A model generated the notes under the pieces. It ran no database searches, was not told the DNA's origin, and was given only the letters and a program-made list of their open reading frames with translations. 64,000 nucleotides of DNA from Melieria omissa (lineage: Eukaryota > Arthropoda > Insecta > Diptera > Ulidiidae). A program made the translations under genes and the position numbers. The stretch covers positions 14,175,032 through 14,239,031 of the forward strand of contig OZ020268.1 of assembly GCA_963971225.1 (NCBI GenBank), read 5' to 3'. Numbering within the stretch: position 1 is the stretch's first letter; every line of letters starts with the position of its first letter. This document shows positions 1-12,855 of the stretch, in pieces.

Positions 1-1264
1 GCAACAGGCATATGGCCAGTACTGGCCGCCATCGCTTGAGTGCTCGCTCGGCACTTAATTCGTTCACCCACCCATTCATACACGAGCAATTTCGCATGGC
101 GCGGCTTCTGCGTGCCGCGGGGACATACAAACAGACATCGTTAGTGGCGCAAATTGAATGCGAAGCCAAATCAGCCCGTTCTGCTGCACACTTGTACGAC
201 TGCAGCATTTGAGGCGGAAAGCTGTCAATGCGGTTGTACAACACGCAGCCGAGCGGCCATAACAGCTGTTGCCAATTTCAATTGAGGCTTTGTTTTGTAG
301 ATACGAGTGTTTCATTTTCTCACCGCTAGCTTAAGAATAATACCACAAATGTGTCATTTATCACACATAGCGGCAATGCACACGCAGATGCACTCGTTCA
401 ATTGTGGTATTGCTGGCGCAACGACTTCAGAAGCTGCCAACTGGCATCGTACAACAACAAGACCAGAAGCAAGTGTCGACGACAGTAAAACGATATCAAT
501 GAATCTGCCGCAAGCAGACAAAACTACGCAACGCACGTGCACATACACCGACACATAACATATGTTTGTGTGCGTGCTGCTACACATGATGGTTGACATG
601 TTAAAAAAACACCAACCGACGGAAACGGATATGTGCACACATAAACAAATGCAGTGTCACTCGAGCAAACACACACACACATGTTGGGGCGAACACGGTT
701 GATTTGAGTGACAGCAATGAAAACAACAGGATTTCAGCAGTTCTGCACGAAAAATGTATTTACAACCGGTCAATTACACCTTTGCCCGCACCGCTGTCTT
801 CCCATCAGGCTGCCAGCGAACTTGCAAACATGCTTCAGTGGGTGGACGGACGGGTGAGGGGACGGACTGGACCGGCCCCCGGTGAAAGGTAACTAAGTTG
901 AAGCATTTTACTTCGGTATACGAGTACGTGAGGCAAATGATGCGCATCGTTTTGTTGGTTGCTTGGTTGGTTGCTCAATTGAAAATCGATAAGCAGACAG
1001 ACAACAAATGAAACGTGCCGAAAAGAGCGGTGTGCGCAGAATTGTGCGGCACGCTACTATCACGGATAGACGATGAACAGTACAAGAATGACTATTAATT
1101 AAAAACTATTATGTTCGAAGAGCGCACAGAAAGTGTTTCTAAGCTCAGAGCATCTTTGCTTCGAAATTGTTTTAATTAACTTTTTAATTTCAGTTTAGTA
1201 GTTCATGCTTAAGCCATTTAAAATTATTAGAAATGTAGCACCATTTCATCCAAAAGTACAGAAC
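1..1264. other. non-coding, no gene seen
   Basis: Short open frames only, none with a recognisable domain or splice structure. The stretch holds a short CA run near 669-680 and otherwise ordinary insect intergenic or intronic sequence. It may lie within the minus-strand gene whose first coding exon is at 3306-3912, because that gene must continue to the left. Confidence 0.5.
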
Positions 1265-1268
1265 TATA

Positions 1269-2170
1269 GGGTTTTCCAACAAGAGGTGTTATTTTTAATC
1301 ATCCAGTATTTCGGTAGCTGTCACTTTTGAAGCTTTTATGCTTTGACATTTGACAAGTAGAAACTACGGCATTACTAAAAATGGAACGATACACGCTTCA
1401 ACAACGCATTGAAATTATTAAAATTCACTATAAAAATGGTGAAAATCTTGCAGTCACAGTTCGCAAAAATAAAGCATTTTTGGGTCGTCGTGAAGCACCT
1501 TGTCGGACCGCAATACAGAAATTGGTGGAAAAATTCGAGCTGTTGGGACAAGTTAGGGATGTGAAGAATAAAACCCGTGCACGTCGCTCAAGAACAACTG
1601 AGAATATTGGTGTTGTAGCCCAAAGTGTTGAAGAAAACCCAGGTTTGTCGATTCCTCGTCCTCGAGAGATGATTAATGATTTTTTATGGTCGGAGTTGGA
1701 TGGTATTGATCTGAACAACGTTTACTTTCAACAAGACGGCGCTACGTGCCACACAAGCAACGAAACCATTGCTCTTTTACGGGAAAAGTTTCCGGACCGT
1801 GTTATCTCTGGAAGAGGTGATCACAATTGGCCACCGAGATCTTGTGACTTAACACCTTGCGACTTCTTCCTTTGGGGCCACTTGAAAGATAAGGTATACG
1901 CCAACAGCCCAGCGTCGATTGAAGACCTCAAAAATAGAATTCGTGAGGCTATCGAGGACATAGGGCAGCCACTTTGCGATTTGGTTATGGAAAATTTCAT
2001 GAAAAGGATATGGTCCTGTAAGCGTGGTCGTGGTGGCCATTTGGCTGATGTTGTTTTTCATTATAAACGGCATACCTTCCTCTTTATTATGAAATAAACA
2101 TCCGATCATTTATCTCAAAAAATTGCATTTTTCTTTGAATACCAAAATAACACCTCTTGTTGGAAATCCC
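1269..2170 (+). mobile_element. mariner-like element, DD41D type, internally deleted
   Basis: Terminal inverted repeats of about 26 bp face each other: the left end starts GGGTTTTCCAACAAGAGG at 1269, and the right end, read inverted, starts GGGATTTCCAACAAGAGG at 2170. Both sit against TA dinucleotides (1267-1268 and 2171-2172), the usual target duplication of Tc1/mariner elements. The copy is about 0.9 kb, shorter than full mariners (about 1.3 kb), because the middle of the transposase gene is missing. The near-identical termini suggest a fairly recent insertion that was mobilised in trans. Confidence 0.9.
1381..2097 (+). pseudogene. deleted mariner transposase (rosa/VS-like, DD41D)
   Basis: This is one open frame of 238 codons, where full transposases of this group have about 340. 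Residues 1-95 form the N-terminal DNA-binding region (MERYTLQQRIEIIKIHYKNG). The frame then jumps, around SIPRPREMINDF, straight into the C-terminal half of the catalytic domain. The second catalytic Asp is in FQQDGATCHTS. The third is in RSCDLTPCDFF, with 41 residues between them, the spacing of the DD41D (rosa/Visitor) group. The region that should carry the first catalytic Asp is absent, so the protein cannot be active. The deletion joins in frame, so the truncated protein could still be made and could bind the terminal repeats. Confidence 0.88.
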
Positions 2171-2174
2171 TATA

Positions 2175-3305
2175 TATTAGTTGTTCCGGCTCGAATTATG
2201 GGAAGGGAAGGATCCTGTAGTATCACTACGGGCCTAATAAGCCTTGGTATAATCTTGATTGAGAGCAGCCTTTTAACATTTCTATCTGCGTATAGAAGTA
2301 ACTGCCCAATTTAGTTGAGGCAATTGAAATGTTCATCCTATTCATTCATACCTAAGCGAGTAGGAATTCTACGAATTAAGTTATGAACAGAAGTTTGTTC
2401 ATAGTTTGTTAAATTTCCTAAAGCTCTAAGTTCATGTGAATTTTCCGCTTGTCACGTGTAGCGTGCAAAGGAACTTAAGGTGACATAAAGGAAATGGGAT
2501 TGCTGAGCAGTTTCCGACTTCGTCCGTTTGCACGCCTGTCTCTGCCAGGCTGTCTGTGCGTTTGTCTGTCGGTGTGCTGCCTGTTGCTTGCCGTAAGACA
2601 ACTGCGGATATTAAGTGTGCTCAGTTGAATTGGTGCGCTTGTTGGTTGGTTGGCTGGCTGGTTAGTTCGCCGGTTGTTTGCTCCGTTGGCTCGATGGCTG
2701 GTTGGCAGTAAATACATTTCAGGTAATGGAATGGAATGGAATGCAATTACAACAAATTGAACCGTTTTTATTGCATGCTGACCCAGTTACTTAAGTTTAT
2801 AAATAATTCACAAATTTAACGTTTTAAAACCGCATGAATAAAATATGCCAGATTATGATGTCCTTTCCTAACGCACCATGTACAGCAGATGTACAAGTGT
2901 GCATTATTATGCATGGCAATCTGCATACACACACACACGAGTGTGTGTGTGTGTGCATGTGCTTGCCAATTCAGCTCGCCGCATGTGTGCGTGAATTTAC
3001 GAGTGCAAACATTTGTAATCTTTGACGTAAATTCAGGCCCTTGATGGAGATATATGGGATGGCACATTTTATCGCATTTTTACTGCTGCGATCGGCCAGC
3101 CACAACGCCATGTGTCGTGTGGCGTGTGCGACAGGTGCTGCTGGCGTCGCACTTGAACGCCTATGATTGATGGGCTGTGCGCAAGGGTCAATGCGGCTGG
3201 TTCGCCGCTATTTTTAGTGTCGCCTTTTTATTGTGCCTGGCACTTTATGTAAATTGGTACTATGACAAAAGCGTGCAAGTTTTCGACACAACTGTCACCA
3301 CTCAC
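2175..3305. other. non-coding, probable intron of the minus-strand gene to the right
   Basis: No coding exon is recognisable. It contains a CA/TG microsatellite palindrome at about 2928-2957 and a TTGG/TGGC-rich stretch near 2640-2700. It lies downstream of the splice donor that ends the minus-strand exon at 3306, so it is most simply the start of that gene's next intron. Confidence 0.45.
2928..2957. repeat. CA/TG palindromic microsatellite
   Basis: A run of CA repeats is followed after GAG by a run of TG repeats, so the locus can fold on itself. Simple sequence repeat with no evident function. Confidence 0.8.
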
Positions 3306-3912
3306 CTGCGTAATTGATGGCGTCGTCGCTGCTGCTGATGGTGGCCGCCAGCGGCTGACAGCGGTAGCTGCCGGCAAAGTAGATCGCCAGTGCTCCGATG
3401 GCGGCGCCCAGCACCGTGAACGCAATGGCCAGCACCAGCAGGCGACATCGCAGAGCGGGCTCCTTCAGCAGCCAGTCGCTGGACGGCTGTGTCGGTGTGG
3501 TTGTGGTCTGGTACGGCGAGGGCGCGTTGCGCTGCAACGCGGTTCTGGTGCTGTTAGCTCGACTGACGGTACTGCAGGTGCCACCGCCACCGCCGCCGCC
3601 GCCACTGTCCGTGCCCACGTAGACGACTGTGGGAAGTTTGGTGTGTGGTCCATTGTTTGTTTGGCTGGCGGATATGTTGGCTTTGGGTAGTGCGCTGCCG
3701 GCGCCGCTGCTGCCGTGCTGCACATTTGGCAATTTGCTGTCGGCGACGCCCGGTGCTGGGGTGGTTGTTGTCGTTGTCTCGCCGCCCAGGAGCGGCGAAA
3801 TTACGGTCGCCGTACCGTCCTCCAGGGCGGCGCAATTATCGCCGCTACCCGAACCGATGATATGCGGGGTGCGCAGATAACCATTATTTATCAGTTTGTT
3901 GTTCTCCGGCAT
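3306..3912 (-). CDS. type II membrane protein, first coding exon (partial gene)
   Basis: The ATG is at 3912 (MPENNKLINNGYLRTP) and the exon ends at 3306, where the minus strand reads CGCAG then GTGAGT, a strong splice donor. It encodes about 202 residues. A long Ser/Thr/Gly-rich cytoplasmic tail carries a Thr6 and a Gly8 tract. One hydrophobic helix follows near residues 155-180 (LLVLAIAFTVLGAAIGALAI), and the last residues start the extracellular side. No signal peptide precedes the helix, so a type II orientation is inferred. Many insect ectoenzymes (M13 neprilysins, M1 aminopeptidases, DPP-like enzymes) start this way, but the catalytic part lies in later exons outside the window, so I do not name the gene. 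Composition and donor make a real exon likely. Confidence 0.65.
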
Positions 3913-5261
3913 GGTCGCGATCTATTGTGTGCGCTGCGGCCCGTGTGTCGGCGTTCGTATCACTATCGGTGTGTTGCGTTTTGTTTCTGCGCGTCCGGCC
4001 AGCTGCGTTGGTTGAAATTTGTTGGGGGACTCTCGTCTATCGGTTGGTTGATTTACAACCCAATATAACTGCGGTTGGCGTTGTGGCCAGATGCCGCTAC
4101 GTCACGACTCGTCGTACTCGACGAGCTAATACGGGCCGCAACGTGCCGCCAGCAAACGCTACAAGTTAAGCTAACGCTGCTGATAATTGATTGACTTTCT
4201 GGTGATTTATGGACATCACTTCTGCTGAGATCGCCTGCGGCAGATATTGTGGATGTTTTAATTCGCACAACTCACACGGAATCATAAATTGATTGCTTGC
4301 TCTTGGCTGAACTGTCCATATCGTTTGCTGTTGCTGGGCTAAGGAAACAACAAAGAATTAAACGACGCTTATTAAGTCCCTCCGACTTGTCTTATTAGGA
4401 TAATTGACGTTGTAATCAGGTTTGTAAATGTCATTGACGCAATCGCGAATCTCACTAATGTTCTTTTTCATTAGCATTCATCATTGCGTGCAGTCTAAAA
4501 TTAGGCAAATTTTTCGACTCGAGTTTAATTGATCATTTCGCATTTGTCATAGTCAAATTTTTGTATTTTTGCACAGTTGTTTATTTTGGAACTCGCGCCG
4601 GGCAGCGCTAGCGCTGAACATTGCTGTCGTATTAGATTAGAACGTTTAAAAGACGCGTACTTGTTGCGCGTTTATTTCAAGTTATTTAGCTTGTGCGCTG
4701 CTGCTGTTCATGTAGTCGTTATGGATTGATGTGCGATGCCATTAACTTTTTACGGCGACATTGGCGGCAGACTGCATGGCGTACGACTCCGCGCTACAAA
4801 TGTGCGCTACTTAACACAAGTCAGGCCGAATCGTAAACTCTGAGGTGGCATTAAATTTTAATATTTTTAATAGCAGTTGTGTGTGTAGTGGGCAATAATT
4901 TCGAATTAAAATTTTGCCATAAACTGCGCTCAACATTTTTGTGTTTGTATGCAAATGCAAGTCAACATAACATAAGTAGACATGTTGGTATGTGAAACGA
5001 TTTGAAATGAAACAGTTTAAACATTGTTGCGACCAAGCTGCTGAACACAATACTTGATTTGAGAAGTGATACTGGTTTGGCTCTGTCATTTCTTGAAGAT
5101 TGATTCTTTTGCCATTGTAAGCTGCTGATCTTTGAACTTTAGGCCTAACCAGGCGCGGATTCAGAAAAATATTTCGGCGGGGGTTTCAAAAAGTAATTCT
5201 TTAATATTTTTAAAATGCCTTTTAATTTGTATGTAATTTTATAATAATTATAATTAATAAT
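3913..5261. other. upstream region of the minus-strand membrane-protein gene
   Basis: No coding exon seen. The GC-rich part at 3913-4170 is probably 5' leader of the membrane-protein gene on the minus strand. The rest is AT-rich. Confidence 0.4.
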
Positions 5262-5580
5262 TGATTGGCACGACAGCCCGCTTACGCGAGACTAAGGCCT
5301 AGCTTCCCGCAACCACCCGTGTTGTGCGTGTGAATTTTGTACGCGGGTGGAAGGGACCTACAGTTTTATGCCGGTTCTGAACGGCAGGTTGGGAGCTTTT
5401 TCATAGGCAATTTTTACTCTCAGAGGTTTGCCATTTCCAGCTGAGAGGACAGCCACCGAAAGAGAAAATGAGTGTCCCGTTATTTTTTGTTTAGGTGTTA
5501 CTACATGCAGTATTCGAACTTGCGTCGCTCTGCATTCGACTCTCTGGACCGCGCACTAACCAACTGAGCCACGGCGGCTG
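5262..5580 (-). mobile_element. tRNA-derived SINE
   Basis: Read on the minus strand from 5580, the head has a perfect RNA polymerase III A box, TGGCTCAGTTGG, at 5571-5560 and a B box like AGTTCGAATAC at 5520-5510. The spacing is that of a tRNA gene. The head begins CAGCCGCCG and is followed by a body of about 240 bp with no coding potential. The low-coordinate end runs into AT-rich DNA. Similar AT-rich words flank both sides (ATAATTATAATTA left, TAATTAAATTA right) and may be a decayed target duplication. A short piece of the same body recurs near 48.9 kb, which shows that it is a dispersed repeat. Confidence 0.8.
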
Positions 5581-8500
5581 TAATAATTAAATTACTTAAA
5601 TTAATAAGTAAAAACATAAAACTGTTTACGCATAACGAAAATTTGAATATTTCTTCACTTACTTCAGCCAAAATTAAAAAAAAAGTATCTGAATTGAAAG
5701 AAAACGTCAAATTAAAATGTTATCTTAAGTTTTCTGCTCTTCTTCCTTTACTATGTCAAAATATACCATTAAAAAAACGTGTATACTTCTCTTCTTTAAA
5801 CTTAAATATTCAGTTTTTAAATTTCGTATTTTTCCTAAAACTTCAAACTATTCTAAGGATCAACAACAAATGTATTCTTGAAACCACAGAGCGTTCAGAC
5901 GTCCAGTAGCAATGTGCCATATGGCAGCAAAATGGCGAAAGGGTTAACACGTACATTAAGGAATAAACATGCATGCTTTTGTAAGAAAAAAATCATTGCA
6001 TGGGGTTACCAATTGCATTCATCGACAGTGTTAAGACAGATTTGACAACAAAAACGCATTACTATCAACGTAAAAACCAGTAAATATTCAAGTGGTAAAT
6101 AAAAAACAAACAACTTTAAATTCTTTCCATTGTTTTAAAGATGAATATGAATATTTTGAATATGAAAATAAGCACACATTGCTTACTTCTCAGTCATTTC
6201 GTTAAGTCATTGAAAGCTCAGGGTTTACTTTTTTGGACCACTTTTTTCACTTGTCTTTGGTTGAGCGTTTGTATTATTGCTTTGAAAGCAAATGGTCCCA
6301 AATTCCTCACAACTAGACAATCATAATCGTATGCGACTAAAAAAGACTATGTAGAAATGTTCATTAAGAACATTTTTTATTTTACCGCAAGAGCAATAAA
6401 TCAAAAAAGGCCGCTTTGTTTAAATTTCAAGTTAATGGTTTTTTAATTAATCGCTGCATGCTTTGTAACAGAGATATAAATAATGTATGCAGAGAATCGC
6501 TCAATGATTTAAGCGACGTGAGTCAACGTCACGCGATAGCGCCAAAGCCTTCCAACTATGCTGAATGAATGTGAGCATGTATAAACACACATGCACACAC
6601 TCACACACACACAAACACATTAACGTCGGCACCACCAATACAAATTCGATGGGGATGTGGATGCCGATTCAAATTCAAATTTAAACTAACGATGCTATGC
6701 AAAACGGAAAACACACGTGCGCGCGTGCGGATGTGTGTGTGGCGTTCGCCGTATGCCAGCAGGAGCTGGCTGGAGCGCATTTGCTATTCATTGCAAAAAT
6801 TTAATTTATGCCGCACTCCAAAGGTTCCCATGCTGTTTATCTCTACGTGAAACAGAATTCATGTTTAGATTTGAATAAATTAATGCCCATCTAAACGTAA
6901 ATACCGAGTTACGAATACGATTGCACATCTGGAAAATGCGCGCATACACACACACTCTCGCGTACATCAATACACACACACAGACACATGTGGTCAGTTG
7001 TTTGCACGAGTATATTTGCGTATGGGCATTGTGATTTCGTTTTGCACTTTTTTTCAGGCGCTAATGCTAAAACAATTTGAGCGTCCGCCGCTGCACGCTG
7101 CACGGTGCATCGGGACCGGCACCGGCACCGGTGCATCGGCGTGCGCGCGTACGTGCCGGCGAGAACGCGCTCGACATTGGCAGCAGCGGGCAAGTCAATA
7201 TTGAATGCGCGCAAATCTATAAGTTTTCGCGAGATTTTAGCAAGTTGATCACGGCCAACGTGTTTGCGCAGGCGTAGTTGCATCGACGGCGCAATTAGTG
7301 CGCAAAATGTGCAATTTTACCAATCACTAATTTTAACAACTATGTGCAAATTGTCTACAGATTTCCAAGATCATAATATATAACTTTAAGCTTTTTATCA
7401 TTCGTACAATATATGGATTTTTGTTGGGAAGAAGAAAAGTTGCGAGAACGCGATCGAAACTAGTTTAACACTTGCGACACTTCGGCGATGCTGGTCAAAG
7501 ATTGCTGCCGGTTTTTGAGGGAAGATCAGCAATGGTCGGCTGTGACAAGCGCTGCCGACGCCATTCAGCGCGACGCAGGTAGTTCGAGCCACAGCTGGAA
7601 CTTCGCAATTCGACTGCTTCGCATAAATCAACTGGACGATATTCGGCTGGTTCGTTTGTGTGTTGTTGTTTTAAATGTATTTATTTGTTTTTTGATCAGG
7701 CTGTTCAAGCATGAAATTCAAGTTGCCATCGAATTAATGTTTTTTCCTCTGTTTAGCACTTTATTCCTTGCCAATTTCGGCGCACACACAAACACAAACA
7801 CATAGGCACACACACACAGCACTCGGATTCGTTGCGATCTGGTTCGAAGCGATTCGACTTAGTGACTTTATTTTAATTTAATTTCAATGAGATTAGCATT
7901 TGTTGCTTTCCTTTGTTTTAGTTTTTTGAAAACATTTGTACTTTTGCACTGTTTCGCGGTGCTGTGCGTCTCCGTAACTGGTTTTATCGGTGTTGACGCT
8001 TCTTGGTCCATTAGTTGTTTGGTCGGTTGGCGGCCTGCTTGATTGGGTTACGCGCATGTAAACTGTTTCCACTAACCGTCACTGTCGCTGTCGCTATCAC
8101 TGTGTCCGCAGTCTTACACCGTCATCAGGTTCCGTTTGGCGCCACTCAAAACCGTTTCCGAATGTGTCTGCGCTACAACTGAGCGCTGTGCACGCATATC
8201 CTTAGCTTTTAAATTGAAATCGTGCAAAGCTTTCTGGAGACGGCGGCACACCAGCAGCCGCAACAAGCAGCGAAGCAGCGCACTTGGCCGCCATCCAGCC
8301 ACAGCGGCTGTGTGCTGTTGAGCGTGGCCGATGGCAGTGGGAGTGGGGAGTGAAGAGTGCGGGGTGGCAGAACGTGGCAAAATTTGCGCGCATGCCTCGT
8401 AGATGCGGGCGTGTACTTTACAGTCGGCACAATGGAGTTGGGCATTAGCTGCAGTAAATAATACGTAAAAGGATTTGGGTTTTATTGCCACTAAGACAAT

Positions 8501-8699
8501 AAAACCTCGGCAGTCTGTGGTTGTTTAACGATTTTCAAATTAATTATAGAAAGACAGACAATTGTCAACTTGAAATAAGTATAGAAAATATTCACTGATT
8601 ACACAGCACAACAAAAAAACAATTTTTTTCTGTTGCATGGAGTTTTTCTACCGTTTCTTACTAATTTGGATGCGCTAATTTCGAATCTATCCTCAGATT
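5581..8699. other. non-coding, AT-rich then GC-rich patches
   Basis: No gene is recognised. At 6560-6760 and 6930-6990 there are several CA/TG runs. At 7070-7200 a GC-rich patch occurs with a GGCACC repeat. Open frames here (for example 7488-7805) have no recognisable domain and no convincing splice sites. GC-rich patches at 7.1 and 8.1-8.4 kb might be untranslated exons or enhancers of a neighbouring gene. Confidence 0.4.
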
Positions 8700-9262
8700 T
8701 TGTCCAGCAGCTCTAGGTAGTGAGATATAGGTACCGTGTCATTTTTTCAGTTTTTCTTCTAGTTTTTCCATATTTTTGATCGTAATTTCTAAACCAAAAA
8801 ACCGATTGACATGATTTTCACCTTATCGCATTAACAACAGAAGCACGGCTTCTTTTCCGATGCAACTTTTTTTATAAGTTTTAAAATGCCGCGGTAATTG
8901 GACCTCAAAGTCGGAAAATATGGAATTTTAAGGCGTTTTCTTTGATGGTCAAAAACATACACATTTTTTGTAAAACAATTAACGAGTTTGGTGTATAATG
9001 AAAGCCGACACATCAAACAATACAATACATCCAAATTATTTGGCGGAATACACATTCGCATCGAAATAATAGCTAAAATGTACCATAGCCATCACTCATT
9101 CATCACTTTTCATACTTTTTCCTTAAAAAATTAGGGGCCTGAAAATGATCATGTCGATTGGATTATTAGTTCAGAAATAACTGTCGAAAACGAGAAAAAA
9201 GCCGAAGAAAATTTGAAAAAGCGACACGCCCATTTTTTGCGAAAACTAGAGCTGTTACATAA
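8700..9262. repeat. imperfect inverted repeat, MITE-like
   Basis: The segment at about 8700-8825, read inverted, matches about 9130-9262. Both arms carry, in the same order, GAAAAT..CATGTC.AT.GG, then TTAGTT/TTTAG..AGAAAT, then GAAAAA..GACACG and CTAGAGCTG. Arms are about 125 bp with many mismatches, and the spacer is about 300 bp. No coding sequence and no clear target duplication were found, so the exact limits are unknown. It looks like an old palindromic non-autonomous DNA element. Confidence 0.6.
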
Positions 9263-11578
9263 AGACGGAGTATGGTTTTAAAAACAGTGTGGAAAAACGA
9301 TTCAGATTCAGAAACGATGCAGTGTTATATGATATGAATTGAACTGATTTGAACTGATTATTGGTTTTACAGTAGTAAAAACACATACGATACATTGATG
9401 GTCGAAAGATACAAACTATCGATGAGTAGTACCGATGCTTGTAAAAATCGAGAACTAGTGAAAAGATACTTTTAAGTTTCGGATTTTATATTCTGCACGT
9501 TCTGTTTTCCCCTTTCCCCAACGGGTTAAAACTCAATGATACTGAATACAATATCGATATTATGTAGTTTTTGATGCTGAATGTAAAACAACAAAACTAT
9601 AACAGTAAGCTGTTGTCATAACAACAACTATTGTCAAGTCATGTCACGGTGTGTGTTGTTTTGAATAGTTGAGCTGAGGTTATACCCATTTATTTTTTAT
9701 AATGAAAGTATATGTGGGCCAGAATTTATAAACAAGACATTCTGGAACAGATTTTCCAAAAATTTACAATGACAAATAATTGATTTCGTCTTACGTTTGA
9801 TTGCGTAAACTATGCATAACGCCTGAAACAAGAATAGTATTCTTATGAAAGAGCTTATCAACTGCTGTTTGTGACATATGTAAATATGTCATAATGCCAG
9901 ACGCACATATTAATATTTGAGTGGATTGCGCCAGGAAGAATTATGATGCAAATTATGACCACTAGAGCTTTGTAGTTTCTATCAAAACTTTCACGTGGAA
10001 AGTATTCTATGACTAACGCATGTTAACTAAGTATTTGAAAATAACTTAAAATGTCACAGAAGGACACTGCTTCATTGTATTTGATAAAGTTGTAATTATT
10101 ATGAGGGAGGACAGCAAATTTTTAAAGCTTCACCGATTTAAACAATTCAAATCACAAGTTATCAACTGACTTTATGCAAGCGAACCAAACTTGCTGAGGA
10201 AACGATCTGACCATCATTATGAAGTTTGATATTCAATAATTTGATATGCAAACATTTTGATGTTGCAAAAAACTGCTAATGTTGACTATGTTAATATGAC
10301 CTAATCTCCTGAAATCATACTTTGCTAGGAATATTTTTTAATGGAATCAAGTATTAACCGCACCCAATTTGCCATTTCTAGAATGTTTTCGAATGAGTTC
10401 ACTATAAGCTGGAATATCATATCTGATCAGACTAGACTTTTACCATGGAGGATACATGAGTATTATTTTGCAGTTGTCTAAAACATTTTATACTTGATTA
10501 TTTGACTGATTGGTGTACTATCTTGATATTCATAAACACTTTAAACAGCCCGTATAGGTTACAGAACCAATTCTGGGTATATTAAGGATCCAATGGTCCT
10601 TGCCATCTTTTCAGTTGCTCTAACCTGATCATACTTTCTAAATTACTTTTAAAACTTCTTTTATGAATGTACTTGTTACATGTACATGTTAAACATAACT
10701 TATAACTTATCTTATTAACATATTTGATCAGATTTTTAAACAACAAGCATATGTTATATCACTTGTATTTGGTAGACAAACCCGGCTTCGAAATGCCTAA
10801 ACCGTGCTACTCGTTCAGTTTACAATAACCTCAACCACAGACTGATTTAGGGATATAGTTACATAGTCACGCTCTCCAGTCAGGCGCTATTGTTTTTTAA
10901 AAAATTAGCAGTCACGCGTTTGCCTTTCACTGTGTATTCGACGATTGCAGCTGTTGATGACCATTTGGTTCTAACTGCTGCGCCAGTGTTAGAAATTTTT
11001 TTGTTTTTTATTTTTGCAAATTTGTCGCGTCGCTTGTTTGTTTACCTTTTGATCGGTGTGTAGCGCACAAGCATTTATTTTCATATTTGTTTTGTATTTT
11101 TATTGCTTTTCGTATTGATGAACCCGACTGTGATTATCATATCAGCGCCGATGATCGGCTTCAATAAATTCGTAAATTTAATTTCATTGTTATCGCACTC
11201 GTATACGACGGACGTGTGCTGGCTGCGAAGAACACTGTTGGCTCCCGTTTAGCCAGTATTCCATATTTCAAAAACAAAACAAAAATGAGACGGAAAAAAT
11301 CACTTGTTTGATTTGCTGGACAGTTGCTCTTTTGTTGAGCGTTCATTCATTACAACACACACGCTTTCATGTGCGACTCCCTGGATGCATGTGTATGTGG
11401 GTGCATATGAATGTGTGTGTGTGTGTTGCCGTGTGCCTAATTTAGCGCGCCACTCCGTTGAAAGGTTCATGCGGTGATAACGGAGGACTCGGCCTGGCCG
11501 GCCGATGTGGCGTATGAGGAACACTTTATTGCTATTTCCCCACATAAACCGCTATTATTATACAATATCACAGCGCTT

Positions 11579-11602
11579 ACACACACACACACACACACAC
11601 AC
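11579..11602. repeat. (AC)n microsatellite
   Basis: Uninterrupted AC dinucleotide run of about 12 units. Confidence 0.9.
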
Positions 11603-12855
11603 TGCGTACACAAACATGCATGGCGAGCATGTGCTTATTGTGCGCTTTTATGGTGTTGGATTTATTTTTGTGTCGCCGTTTCGAGCCCAAAATCGGAAAA
11701 CGCGCTCACCCCACTTGGCGCGTCGGTAGGGCAGGTGCCGTCCGCCAGTGCTTGCAGCCAGAATTTAACTTGGCCACTTTGCGGTTTCTGTTGTAATTTG
11801 TCAATTTCATTGCATCGCACGAGCATAATTTATTTTTAATTTGCCGCTGTTTCGGTTGCTCTTGCACCGCTGGTCTATTTGCTGTTCGTAGTTGTTGGCT
11901 TCGTATTTGCGTCTTGGTAATTTCACTTTTAGTGTTTACGTTTGCTCGGTTGGGCGGGGGCCAGGCGCTTGTTAGTGGTGCGCGGCGCGGTGCGGCGCGT
12001 CGCGGCACATCTGTCATGTCGATTCGACGCGAACTGATGCCAGCATATGGCCAAGCACCGTCGACGGCCATCAATGAACTTGGCTTAATTTTGGCGCAAA
12101 CCTTCGCGCTGCCACGCCACGGCAAGCGGTCGGCATGGGCGTTGCTGCGGCGCGCATTGCGCCTTCGCTAGCAACGTCGGCGGCTGGCATATGGCAGCAA
12201 CTAAATGCGCCCCAAGTGACACACGCATTTAAACACCGTTACGGCCAACTTCCTGCTGCGTTGGCGCGTTTCTTTCAATCGCTTAATTTCGCTTGTGGTT
12301 ATTAGTTATTCGTTTGTTTGTGTTTTGTTTCTTATGTAAATTGTGTAGCGGCTTTGCACCTTTGCTTGTTCGAGACTAACACCTGCTACCGGTCGACTGT
12401 CGCCTATCGCCTACCGCGTGCCGCATGCCACTTGTTGTGTATCGCCTAACAGTTATGATTTCGTCACCTCACGTCTTACATGCAACCATACCAGCCGCGT
12501 TACACACACGCGCACATCACATTTTCAACGTTAGCGTTATTGGCGCTTTGCTATTTGGATATTTTGCAGCGATTTGCCACTGTTGTTGGCAATTTTGCGC
12601 CGCCAACGTTCAGCCGAGTGTTTTGAAAACCTTTTGATTCTCCACCGTTTACGGTATACTTCACAGTCTGTGTCTGGTGGCTGCTTGCCAACGTATCGAA
12701 CGTTCAACAACCGCTTCAGTCGATTATCCGCAAATGACTGAAACGACGACCCCACTTCTGCTAGATAACTTGGCTAAAAGAACTCAACTGAACTGAACTT
12801 CTCAATCGGCCAACACGCGCCGCAACGTCGCAACGTGCTGTGCTGACAGTGCGTG

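Noticed and set aside
5925..5957. A GCGAAAGGG/TTAA word resembling the right end of the piggyBac-like MITE at 29.3 kb
   Set aside because: No matching left end with TTAA was found nearby; a single end of this length can occur by chance.
7488..7805. 105-codon plus-strand frame in a GC-rich patch
   Set aside because: The beginning looks coding-like, but no family is recognised, and the second half is Phe/Leu-rich AT DNA; no exon structure could be built.
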